Below are positions 6,921 through 15,619 of a stretch of 15,619 nt of DNA, in pieces. Location: positions 1 through 15,619 of the forward strand of contig DATMDR010000001.1 of the NCBI GenBank assembly GCA_035557635.1, written 5' to 3'. The translations under genes were made by a program, and so were the position numbers. Position 1 is the stretch's first letter, and each line of letters begins with the position of its first letter. Origin of the DNA: VRUE01 sp035557635. Lineage in GTDB: Bacteria; Actinomycetota; Thermoleophilia; Solirubrobacterales; 70-9. The notes beneath the pieces are model-generated. The model saw only the letters and a program-made list of their open reading frames with translations. It did no database searches and was not told the origin of the DNA.

Positions 6921-7421
6921 ATGTCGCCTCTTTCTCTGACCGCCCTGATCGCGTCGCTGGCCACCGCCGTCGTCATTGCCGCGCAGCCAGCCGCTGCGGC
7001 TTACAGCCCCTTCCCAACGCCAGGCCTGGCACCGCTGTCGGCGACCTTCGAAGGGGAAGAAGCGGAAGCGGAAAGCGAAGTCGAAGACTGGGCAGAAGAG
7101 GAATGGGAAGAGGAAGAAGAAGCCGAACCACTCCCAGGCGACGTCTGCCCCCTGCGCAGCGCCAGCGCCCACGCGGTCACCAAGCGCGACAAGCTGAAGC
7201 TGACGATCGGCTACACGACCAACGAGCCCTTCGACGCCCGGATCACTATCCAGCGGGGCTCGGTTCAGATTGGCTCTGTTCGGCGCCATCTCGGCCACAG
7301 CGGCGTCTTCCGCTTTGCCGAGAAGCTGGACGAGCGCGGTGGAAAGATCGTGGCGAACATCGCCGCGACTGGGAGGAGTGCCGGGTGCCCCTCCCGGCGG
7401 CTTGTGCTTTTCCCGCACTAG
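6921..7421 (+). CDS. Secreted protein with a Glu-rich segment, function unknown
   Basis: A 166-residue protein of unknown function starting at ATG 6921. A Sec-type signal peptide is clear: MSPLSLTALIASLATAVVIA followed by AQPAAAAYS, with likely cleavage after the Ala run near residue 27. Next comes a low-complexity acidic stretch at about 44-69, dominated by Glu with a few Ala and Trp. The C-terminal part (about 74-166) has a Cys near each end (CPLRS and GCPSRR) that could form a disulfide. Its hydrophobic-alternating strands resemble a small extracellular beta domain (LKLTIGYTTNEPFDARITIQ, RHLGHSGVFRFAEKL). The start is chosen because the signal peptide begins there; upstream in-frame sequence lies opposite the hydrolase gene. 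No lipobox or sortase motif is seen. It is convergent with the esterase gene and shares its stop through CTAG. Confidence 0.75.
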   Translation: MSPLSLTALIASLATAVVIAAQPAAAAYSPFPTPGLAPLSATFEGEEAEAESEVEDWAEEEWEEEEEAEPLPGDVCPLRSASAHAVTKRDKLKLTIGYTTNEPFDARITIQRGSVQIGSVRRHLGHSGVFRFAEKLDERGGKIVANIAATGRSAGCPSRRLVLFPH

Positions 7422-8053
7422 CCGCCCTCTAGCCACTCGCTGGCGTCGCGCAGGTGCGCTGGATCAATCTGGTGGCCGATATCGGACTCGTGGTACTCGA
7501 CCTCGAGCCCTCCCTCCTCGAGCAGCTCGCGGGCACCGCGGGCGAACTCGATCTCCATGATCGGGTCGCGCCTGCCGTGGGCGACGAAAGCACGGGTCGC
7601 GCCGCGATCGCCGAAGTGGGGCTGCCAGCCCTCGACGACGGGCACGAAGCCGCTGAAGGCGAGGATCCCCGCCACCGGCGGACGGTCGGCGTCCAGGGCC
7701 ATCGCGTAGCTCATCACCGCGCCCATCGAGAACCCGCCGAGGACGGTGCGCCCGGCCTCGATCCCCGTCTGCTCCCAGAGCCGGTCGTGCAGCTCCGCGA
7801 GTGCGCGCCGCGCCCCGTGGAAGGTGTCGTGGTCCGGGTAGCCGACCCGCGGCACCAGGTACCAGTGGTAGCCCGGTGAGCCCGGAAGCGCCAACGGCGC
7901 CCGTGGGGTGACGACGTGCAGCCTCCGCTCGGGGTCGAGGGCGTCGGCGAGGCCGAGCAGGTCCCGCTCGTCGGTGCCGCGGCCGTGGTGGAGCACCAGG
8001 AGCCCCTCCGGCTCCCCGGCAGAAGATCGCTCCAGGCAGCGCAGCGGCTCCAC
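7418..8053 (-). CDS. Phospholipase/carboxylesterase-family hydrolase
   Basis: A 211-residue alpha/beta hydrolase of the small serine esterase group (phospholipase/carboxylesterase, Abhydrolase_2 type). The oxyanion segment is LLVLHHGRGTDERDL (18-32). The nucleophile elbow GGFSMGAVMS (106-115) places Ser109. Asp163 in HGRRDPIM and His194 in SDIGHQIDP complete the triad. No signal peptide or lid domain is visible. The start is GTG 8053, only 3 nt after the prfB stop and without its own clear ribosome site, so it is probably translated by reinitiation as the last gene of the prfB transcript. A role beyond ester hydrolysis cannot be inferred. It shares CTAG 7418-7421 as a reciprocal stop with the secreted-protein gene. 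Confidence 0.88.
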   Translation of the reverse strand: MEPLRCLERSSAGEPEGLLVLHHGRGTDERDLLGLADALDPERRLHVVTPRAPLALPGSPGYHWYLVPRVGYPDHDTFHGARRALAELHDRLWEQTGIEAGRTVLGGFSMGAVMSYAMALDADRPPVAGILAFSGFVPVVEGWQPHFGDRGATRAFVAHGRRDPIMEIEFARGARELLEEGGLEVEYHESDIGHQIDPAHLRDASEWLEGG

Positions 8054-8056
8054 CGC

Positions 8057-9176
8057 CTAGTTCGCCGACGAGGCAGCGGTTTTGTTCAGGTAATCGCGGA
8101 TGAAGTCGTCGAGGTCGCCGTCGAGGACGCGCTGGGCATCCCCAGCCTCGTGGCCGGTGCGGTGGTCCTTGACCCGTTGATCGGGGTGCAGGAAGTAGCT
8201 GCGGATCTGCGATCCCCAGGCGACGTCCTTGACCTCACCCCGCTCCTTGGCAAGCTGCTCGGCCCGTTTGCGCTCCTCCAGCTCGATCAGCTTCGAGCGC
8301 AGGAACTGCATCGCCACCGCCTTGTTCTGGGTCTGCGAGCGCTCGTTCTGGCACTGGACCACGACACCGGTGGGAATGTGGGTGATCCGCACCGCCGAGT
8401 CGGTCTTGTTGACGTGCTGGCCGCCGGCCCCCGAGGCGCGGTAGGTGTCGACCCGCAGGTCGGCATCGTCGACCTCGACCTCAACCCCCTCGTCGACCAG
8501 CGGGCCGACATCGAGCTGGGCGAAGCTGGTGTGGCGGCGGGCGGAGGAGTCGAAGGGAGAGATCCGCACCAGCCTGTGGACGCCGCGCTCGGCGGCAAAG
8601 AGGCCGTAGGCGTTCTCTCCCCGGGCGATGAAGGTGGCCGACTTGAGGCCGGCCTCCTCCCCCGGCGAGGCCTCCTTCATCTCGACCTCGAAGCCGCGCC
8701 GCTCGGCCCAACGCAGGTACATCCGCAGCAGCATCTCGGCCCAGTCCTGCGAGTCGGTGCCACCGGCGCCGGCGTGGACCGTGACCACAGCGTCGCCGGC
8801 GTCGTACTCGCCGCTGAACAGGCGTGCCTCTTCGAGCGCAGCGAGGTGACGCTCGACCGCGGGCAGCTGCGCGTTCAGCTCGGCCGCCATCTCCTCGTCC
8901 TCGGCCGCCATCTCGGCCAGCTCACCGAGATCGTCGACCTCGATTTCGAGCTCGCGGAAGGTGCTCAGCTTGCGCTGGGCACGGGCATGGGCAGCCGAGG
9001 TGCGGGCGGCCGCGTCCTGGTCGTCCCAGAATCCAGGCCGGCCCATCTCGGCCTCGAGTCGCTCCGCCTCCGCCTCCAGCGAAACCGGGTCAAAGATAAT
9101 CCGCGAGCAGCTTCAGCTGGCCGCGGATCTCGGCGAGCCGCGCCGGAACCGATTCAGTCGAGGCGGCATCGGCCAT
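8057..9176 (-). CDS. prfB: Peptide chain release factor 2 (programmed +1 frameshift)
   Basis: RF2 recognises UGA and UAA stop codons and triggers peptide release. The gene is split between two frames. ATG 9174-9176 opens a 28-codon frame that ends at UGA 9090-9092, and the main frame resumes with GAC at 9091-9089 and runs to 8057. The joined product has 372 residues (E. coli RF2 has 365). At the join, LADYL-DPVSLEAEAERLEAE aligns well with the E. coli junction. Codon-recognition motif SPF falls at 206-208 and the catalytic GGQ at 251-253, within one residue of E. coli. The segment GAGGTDSQDWAEMLLRMYLRW identifies RF2/RF1. A call from the first in-frame ATG would begin 43 residues late, at MGRPGFW. 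The start overlaps the stop of the SnoaL-like gene (TGATG), implying coupled translation. The esterase follows 3 nt later. Confidence 0.97.
9089..9104 (-). promoter_or_regulatory. RF2 programmed +1 frameshift site
   Basis: On the minus strand the site reads GCGGAT TAT CTT TGA C. The TATCTTTGAC part is identical to the E. coli prfB site. The preceding GCGGAT stands where E. coli has a strong AGGGGG anti-ribosome pairing sequence and is much weaker. Known mechanism: when RF2 is scarce, the ribosome pauses at UGA, the leucyl-tRNA slips from CUU to UUU, and translation continues at GAC, so RF2 limits its own synthesis. Confidence 0.95.
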
Positions 9177-9607
9177 CAGCGCAGCTTACTCAGCGCCTCG
9201 GCCCGGTCCTCGTAGGGTCGCCAGCTGCTTATCCGCCGGCCTCGCAGCTCGAAGAACCAGGCCATCTCATCCTCGCCCGCCGCCGACCGATCCTCGTCCC
9301 AGCGCCAGACACGTCTGATCAGCGCCACCGCCCGGTCGGTCTCCTCGTGCAGCTCCTCGAGCTCGATCGTCTGCTGCACCCCACCGGGAGCCCGCGTCGC
9401 CCAGAGACGAGCAGCATCCCTTCCCTTCCGCAACCCGCGCATCGAGTGCAGCTCGACCTCCGGGTGCAGAACGGCGACAAACGCATCCAGATCCCGCTCG
9501 TTGAACGTTCGGATGAACTCTCGAACCGGGTCGTGGATCAAAGGCCCATCTCGGTAGGGGTGGAACGTCTTGTACTTTTTGCGCGCCTCGCCATGGGCGC
9601 CGGCCAT
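9176..9607 (-). CDS. SnoaL/NTF2-like protein
   Basis: A small protein of up to 143 residues. From about residue 27 (PVREFIRTFNERDLDAFVAVLHPEVELHSM) it follows the SnoaL-like/NTF2-fold pattern, a cone-shaped alpha+beta pocket. It ends with MAWFFELRGRRISSWRPYEDRAEAL, the typical final strand. Members include small-molecule isomerases and binding proteins, but the active residues are not diagnostic here. The start is uncertain: ATG 9607 gives an N-terminal extension (about residues 9-23) encoded inside an inverted repeat, whereas TTG 9539-9541 would start at the domain edge. The stop overlaps the prfB start as TGATG. The gene stands between secA and prfB, which are often adjacent in bacteria, so it looks like an insertion into that block. 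A role in translation or secretion is not implied. Confidence 0.72.
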   Translation of the reverse strand: MAGAHGEARKKYKTFHPYRDGPLIHDPVREFIRTFNERDLDAFVAVLHPEVELHSMRGLRKGRDAARLWATRAPGGVQQTIELEELHEETDRAVALIRRVWRWDEDRSAAGEDEMAWFFELRGRRISSWRPYEDRAEALSKLR

Positions 9608-9656
9608 TCCACGTCTCTTCGCAAAAAGTTAAGTGGAACCCCTGCCGAGATGGGCC
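9543..9656. repeat. 114-bp imperfect inverted repeat between secA and the SnoaL-like gene
   Basis: The outer arms at 9543-9561 and 9638-9656 are 19 nt each and match with one exception (T9555 against G9644). Inner arms ACTTTTTGCG (9574-9583) and CGCAAAAAGT (9620-9629) match perfectly. The sequence between inner and outer arms pairs poorly, and a 36-nt centre remains. The right outer arm abuts the secA stop codon. The left half lies in the 5' part of the SnoaL-like frame. It could terminate secA transcription, but only TTTG follows on the minus strand, so a transposon-derived or REP-like palindrome is equally possible. Confidence 0.75.
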
Positions 9657-12497
<2,841 letters not shown>

Positions 12498-12543
12498 CGA
12501 CCCAAGGGTAGCGATGGGCGGTGGGTTGAGAGTCGTCCCGGCC

Positions 12544-12891
12544 CTAGGCCGTGCGACCGCGCATGCGGGCGACGGCCCGGCGCGTCTGGCTGCGCTTGCG
12601 GCGCAGCTCGCGGTGCTTCTTGACCTGACGCCGAATGTCCTCGGCGAGTTCATGGATCGTGTGAGCCATCTCGGGCGAGGCCTCGTGGGCACGCAGCGTC
12701 TTCCCCTTCAACCTGAGAGTCGCCTCGGCCACCTGACTGTCGGTGATGGAGGGGTTTCGCTCTTCCGAGATCTCGACGTCGAGCGTCGCCAGCTCCGAGA
12801 CCTGCTTCCCCACCCGGCGAAATCGCTTCGTCACGTGTTCCCGCAGCTCATCGTCGATCTCGACGTTGCGACCACGAATCTCGATCCGCAT
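12544..12891 (-). CDS. hpf: Ribosome hibernation promoting factor, short form
   Basis: A 115-residue HPF/RaiA-family protein. It begins MRIEIRGRNVEIDDELREHV and continues with the beta-alpha-beta-beta-beta-alpha pattern that binds the 30S decoding channel: LDVEISEERNPS, SQVAEATLRLKGKTLRAHEAS, then MAHTIHELAEDIRRQVKKHREL. A strongly basic tail (RRKRSQTRRAVARMRGR) fits rRNA contact. The C-terminal dimerisation domain that makes the long form about 180-230 residues in most Gram-positive bacteria is absent, so this resembles the short HPF or YfiA type. The start is ATG 12891 with an excellent GAAGGAGG ribosome site 4 nt upstream. comF precedes it by 61 nt and secA follows by 46 nt, the common bacterial order. 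A sigma-70-type promoter candidate lies in the comF-hpf gap. Confidence 0.93.
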   Translation of the reverse strand: MRIEIRGRNVEIDDELREHVTKRFRRVGKQVSELATLDVEISEERNPSITDSQVAEATLRLKGKTLRAHEASPEMAHTIHELAEDIRRQVKKHRELRRKRSQTRRAVARMRGRTA

Positions 12892-12918
12892 AGTGCCTCC
12901 TTCGGGCTGGGTCGTCCG

Positions 12919-12947
12919 ATCGTACGCCTCTGCATCTACCCAGGCAA
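12919..12947 (-). promoter_or_regulatory. Candidate hpf-secA promoter
   Basis: On the minus strand, TTGCCT (12947-12942) and TACGAT (12924-12919) are spaced by 17 nt, in the gap after the comF stop. The -10 fits the actinobacterial TAnnnT pattern. Initiation near 12912 would give a leader of about 20 nt carrying the GAAGGAGG ribosome site. It would allow hpf, a stress-induced gene in other bacteria, to be expressed apart from comF. Confidence 0.42.
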
Positions 12948-12952
12948 GCGGG

Positions 12953-13576
12953 TCACAACCGTCGCGCGAAGGTAATCGCCATGACGCGCACAGCGCCGTG
13001 CGCTCGGAGAGCTGCTGCGCAGGACGAGAGCGTGGCGCCGGTCGTTAGGACGTCGTCGACGAGGAGGACGCTGCGGGGGACTGGGCCCTTGACCTCGATC
13101 TGGGGCGGGTGGCCGATGCGCTGGGCGCGGCGCTTGCCGACCTGCCGACCCCCGCCTCGACGGGTGAGGCAGGGGGTCAGCGGGCTCTGCAGGCGAGCGG
13201 CGAGGGCCGTGGCGATCTCGGCCGCTGGGTCGAAGCCGCGCCGCATCGAGCGGAGAGTGGCGGTCGGGACAGGGGCGATCGCCCCGCTGAGCAGGTTCGC
13301 CGGGGCGAGCCAGTGGATCCGGTCGGCCATCAGCTCCGCGACGGGGAGGAGCTGACGGAACTTGAGCGCGGCGACCAGGTCGCGGGCAACGCCCTCGTGC
13401 GGCGCCGAGGACCAGGCGCGGTCGAGGCCGGGCGGACCGGCACCGGTAAACGGCGACGCGGCCGCCAGGCGCCGGCCGCAACGGTTACAGAGGACTGCCT
13501 CGGGACGACAAGAGCGTCCGCAGGCCGCGCAGAGCGGCGGGACGAGGCTGGCGGCGACGGCGTGCAGAGCCTTCAC
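12953..13576 (-). CDS. comF: ComF family protein (phosphoribosyltransferase-like)
   Basis: A 207-residue ComF/GntX-type protein. The N-terminal zinc finger has two Cys pairs, CAAC (16-19) and CNRC (30-33). A phosphoribosyltransferase fold follows, with APVPTATLRSMRRGFDPAAEIA (from 101) and the PRPP-binding loop VLLVDDVLTTGAT (170-182). KRRAQRIG (148-155) matches the usual basic motif. In naturally competent bacteria ComF proteins help move imported single-stranded DNA, but many non-competent bacteria keep them with unknown function, so competence should not be concluded from this gene alone. GTG 13576 is preferred as start because GGAGG lies 8 nt upstream; a GTG 30 nt further upstream is possible. 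A perfect TTGACA (minus strand, 13625-13620) stands upstream, but no good -10 follows it. Confidence 0.88.
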   Translation of the reverse strand: MKALHAVAASLVPPLCAACGRSCRPEAVLCNRCGRRLAAASPFTGAGPPGLDRAWSSAPHEGVARDLVAALKFRQLLPVAELMADRIHWLAPANLLSGAIAPVPTATLRSMRRGFDPAAEIATALAARLQSPLTPCLTRRGGGRQVGKRRAQRIGHPPQIEVKGPVPRSVLLVDDVLTTGATLSSCAAALRAHGAVRVMAITFARRL

Positions 13577-13584
13577 GCCCCGAT

Positions 13585-13589
13585 CCTCC
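13585..13589 (-). promoter_or_regulatory. Ribosome binding site deciding the comF start
   Basis: GGAGG on the minus strand lies 8 nt before GTG 13576. It favours this start, which puts the zinc-finger cysteines 16 residues in, over the GTG at 13606, which has no such site. Confidence 0.55.
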
Positions 13590-13631
13590 GGGGTGCCGAC
13601 GCACACGTGGCGCGTGGAATGTCAAAAGTGA

Positions 13632-13649
13632 GAGTCCATTCGGGGACTC
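13632..13649. repeat. Small hairpin upstream of comF
   Basis: GAGTCC (13632-13637) and GGACTC (13644-13649) form a perfect 6-bp stem with a 6-nt loop ATTCGG. It lies just left of the larger structured element and could be part of the same RNA or of the comF leader region. Confidence 0.5.
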
Positions 13650-13650
13650 C

Positions 13651-13772
13651 GCGCGTGCGGCTGGCGAGCGCCGGGCAAAGCGGGGCAAGGACGCAGGGAG
13701 GCCGAATAGCAGCGCTATTTGGCCGACTGAGGACGCCGCACCGCGCCGTGCCCGCCGCCGCCAGGCGTGCGT
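13651..13772 (+). ncRNA. Candidate structured RNA or palindromic element in the comF upstream gap
   Basis: The non-coding gap 13577-13797 contains a sequence that folds by eye into one irregular rod. Pairings, outside in: 13651-13658 with 13765-13772; CTGGCG 13661-13666 with CGCCAG 13759-13764; GCG 13668-13670 with CGC 13756-13758; CGGGC 13672-13676 with GCCCG 13750-13754; GCGGGGC 13680-13686 with GCACCGC 13738-13744 (one mismatch); and GGCCGAATAG 13700-13709 with CTATTTGGCC 13715-13724 around a CAGCG loop. A purine-rich internal loop remains at about 13691-13699 and 13725-13735. Three pairs in the outer stem and one in the apical stem are G-U only if the plus strand is the RNA. It matches no RNA family I know. 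A repeated extragenic palindrome is the main alternative. Confidence 0.4.
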
Positions 13773-13797
13773 GGGGAGTCGTCGGATGGATTCCTAG

Positions 13798-14808
13798 TCA
13801 GGACTTGGTCAAGCGGCCGGCGATGCCGCCGGCGAGGATCGTGCCCGCGGGCAGCTCCGCCCCCGCAAGCAGGATCGAGTCGCGCACCCAGGCGCCGGCG
13901 CCGACCCGGCAGCCGTCCCCGACGATCGCCGGTCCCTGAATCCGTGCGCCCGGGCCAAGCTCGACTCCGGCACCGATCAGCGCCGGCCCCTCGACCTCGG
14001 CGTCCTCCAAGGGGACCGCGGAGCGGATTCCCGGTCCCACCTCGGGTGCGCCCACGTCGACGGCGACGGCGCCGCCGAGAGCGTCGAAGTTGCTCTGCCG
14101 CAGCTCCTCGAGGTTGCCGATGTCGTTCCAGTAGGCGTCGATCTCGTGCGAGTAGAAGGGCACGTCGCTCTCGAGCAGCGCCGGAAAGACGTCCATCGCC
14201 CAGTCGGCGAAGCCCGGAGGGTCGTCGGGGCCGGCCGCCTTGCTCGCGCCAGGCGGCGGGAAGAAGTCATAGATCTCGGCCCGGAACATGTAGATGCAGG
14301 TGTTGGCGAGGTCGGAGAGCGCTTCGGCCGGCTCGGGCTTCTCCTGGAAGCCCTGGATCCGGCCGTCCTCGCCCGCGATCACCACTCCGAACTCGCTGGT
14401 GTCGGGGACTCGCTTGGTCGCAACCGTCGCCATCCCGCCGTGGGACTCGTGGAACTCGCGCATCGCCGCCAGGTCGATGTCGGTGAGCGCGTCGCCCGCG
14501 ATCACCAGGAACGAGTCACCGAGGAAGCCGGCGACGTTGCGAACGCCTCCGGCGGTCCCCAGCAGCTGCTCCTCGTGGCTGTAGGACAGCTCGAGGCCGA
14601 ACTCGGAGCCGTCGCCGAAATGGCCTTCGATCGTCTCCGGGAACCAGTGCAGGTTGGCGATCGTCTCGGTGAAGCGGTGGCGGGCCAGCAGACGCATGCC
14701 GTGCTCCATCACCGGCCGGTTGACCACCGGCGCCATCGGCTTTGGGATGCCGAAGGTGATCGGGCGCAGCCGGGTACCCAACCCGGCTGCGAGCACCATC
14801 GCCTTCAT
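13798..14808 (-). CDS. NDP-sugar pyrophosphorylase (mannose-1-phosphate guanylyltransferase-like)
   Basis: A nucleotidyltransferase that activates a sugar-1-phosphate with an NTP for glycan or cell-envelope synthesis. It has 336 residues. The N-terminal nucleotide-binding motif is AAGLGTRLRP (7-16) with the signature lysine in PKPM (22-25). LGTAGGVRN (83-91), the metal-binding GDALTD (105-110), QEKPEP (155-160) and YWNDIGNLEEL (226-236) complete the catalytic domain. From about 250 to 330 a left-handed beta-helix-like tail of imperfect hexapeptides (PALIGAGVELGPGARIQG, AIVGDGCRVGAGAWVRD) follows, as in GMP-mannose pyrophosphorylases and GlmU-like enzymes. The sugar and base cannot be settled from sequence. 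The start is ATG 14808, without a Shine-Dalgarno and beside an inverted repeat. ahcY ends 61 nt upstream, so the two may share a transcript. Confidence 0.88.
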   Translation of the reverse strand: MKAMVLAAGLGTRLRPITFGIPKPMAPVVNRPVMEHGMRLLARHRFTETIANLHWFPETIEGHFGDGSEFGLELSYSHEEQLLGTAGGVRNVAGFLGDSFLVIAGDALTDIDLAAMREFHESHGGMATVATKRVPDTSEFGVVIAGEDGRIQGFQEKPEPAEALSDLANTCIYMFRAEIYDFFPPPGASKAAGPDDPPGFADWAMDVFPALLESDVPFYSHEIDAYWNDIGNLEELRQSNFDALGGAVAVDVGAPEVGPGIRSAVPLEDAEVEGPALIGAGVELGPGARIQGPAIVGDGCRVGAGAWVRDSILLAGAELPAGTILAGGIAGRLTKS

Positions 14809-14810
14809 GC

Positions 14811-14855
14811 CGCGTTCGGCATTTGTTGCTCTATGCCCGACAAAAGGCGAACGCG
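14811..14855 (-). repeat. Inverted repeat just before the pyrophosphorylase start
   Basis: CGCGTTCG (14811-14818) and CGAACGCG (14848-14855) are perfect 8-nt inverse copies enclosing 29 nt. Inside, TTTGT (14822-14826) can pair with ACAAA (14840-14844); alternatively GGCAT (14817-14821 read as ATGCC on the minus strand) can pair internally. On the minus-strand RNA the 3' arm ends 2 nt before the ATG. No T-run follows, so a translational or processing role, or REP-like origin, is more likely than termination after ahcY. Confidence 0.5.
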
Positions 14856-14869
14856 CTCAGGTGCCCTGG

Positions 14870-15619
<750 letters not shown>

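Noticed and set aside
6885..7436. 183-codon minus-strand frame opposite the secreted protein
   Set aside because: Its Phe-rich stretch is just the complement of the Glu codons, while the plus strand gives a proper signal peptide and Cys-flanked domain.
8057..9046. Truncated or pseudogenised prfB
   Set aside because: The apparent N-terminal loss is explained by the CTTTGAC programmed frameshift, with the first 28 codons intact upstream.
12498..12692. N-terminal extension of the secA frame
   Set aside because: It overlaps hpf on the same strand, and its Arg/Ala/Pro-rich sequence is unlike SecA.
12953..13576. Evidence for natural competence
   Set aside because: ComF-family genes are kept in many non-competent bacteria, and no other competence gene is in the window.
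13671..13740. Class I c-di-GMP (GEMM) riboswitch
   Set aside because: GGGCAAA and GGACGCA resemble the core, but only about 9 nt separate them, leaving no room for the P2 stem with its GNRA loop, and no plus-strand gene follows.

Overview
The window reads as chromosomal core sequence from a high-G+C actinobacterium. It is roughly two-thirds G+C by eye, has frequent GTG starts, sparse Shine-Dalgarno sequences and long spurious open frames opposite real genes. The block comF-hpf-secA-(SnoaL-like gene)-prfB, the Fpg/Nei subtype and the small secreted acidic protein suggest Thermoleophilia/Solirubrobacterales. That placement is an inference from style, not a database match. No tRNA, rRNA, insertion sequence, CRISPR array or prophage gene was seen.

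Left part (1-4.9 kb). The tail of an unrecognised plus-strand gene ends 9 nt from the end of a minus-strand nadA-tkt pair (quinolinate synthase and a full-length single-chain transketolase). A divergent Fpg/Nei-family DNA glycosylase starts 84 bp from nadA and overlaps nadC tail to tail by 18 bp. NadA and NadC are two of the three steps of de novo NAD synthesis. No nadB lies in the window.

Middle part (4.9-8.06 kb). A 51-bp, nearly perfect palindrome lies between nadC and a plus-strand bicistron in which an ECF-type sigma factor overlaps an O6-alkylguanine-DNA alkyltransferase (ogt) by ATGA. This looks like a self-contained alkylation-response module. Then come an epoxide-hydrolase-like alpha/beta hydrolase (-), a small secreted protein with an extreme Glu/Asp-rich segment (+) and a phospholipase/carboxylesterase-type hydrolase (-). 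Both convergent pairs here share a palindromic CTAG as reciprocal stop codons.

Right part (8.06-15.6 kb), all minus strand. In transcription order: ahcY (5' end beyond the window), a sugar-nucleotide pyrophosphorylase, comF, hpf, secA, a SnoaL/NTF2-like gene, prfB and the esterase. The comF-hpf-secA-prfB order is the familiar bacterial one. prfB needs a +1 programmed frameshift at an in-frame UGA after codon 28, and the slip site TATCTTTGAC matches the E. coli RF2 site over 10 nt. A simple gene call would miss its first 43 residues.

Non-coding structure worth following: a roughly 120-nt rod-like fold between comF and the pyrophosphorylase gene whose G-U pairs favour a plus-strand RNA; a 114-bp imperfect inverted repeat directly after the secA stop that runs into the SnoaL-like gene; the 51-bp palindrome at 4850-4900; and a hairpin over the start of the pyrophosphorylase gene. 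No gene-free stretch exceeds 300 bases.
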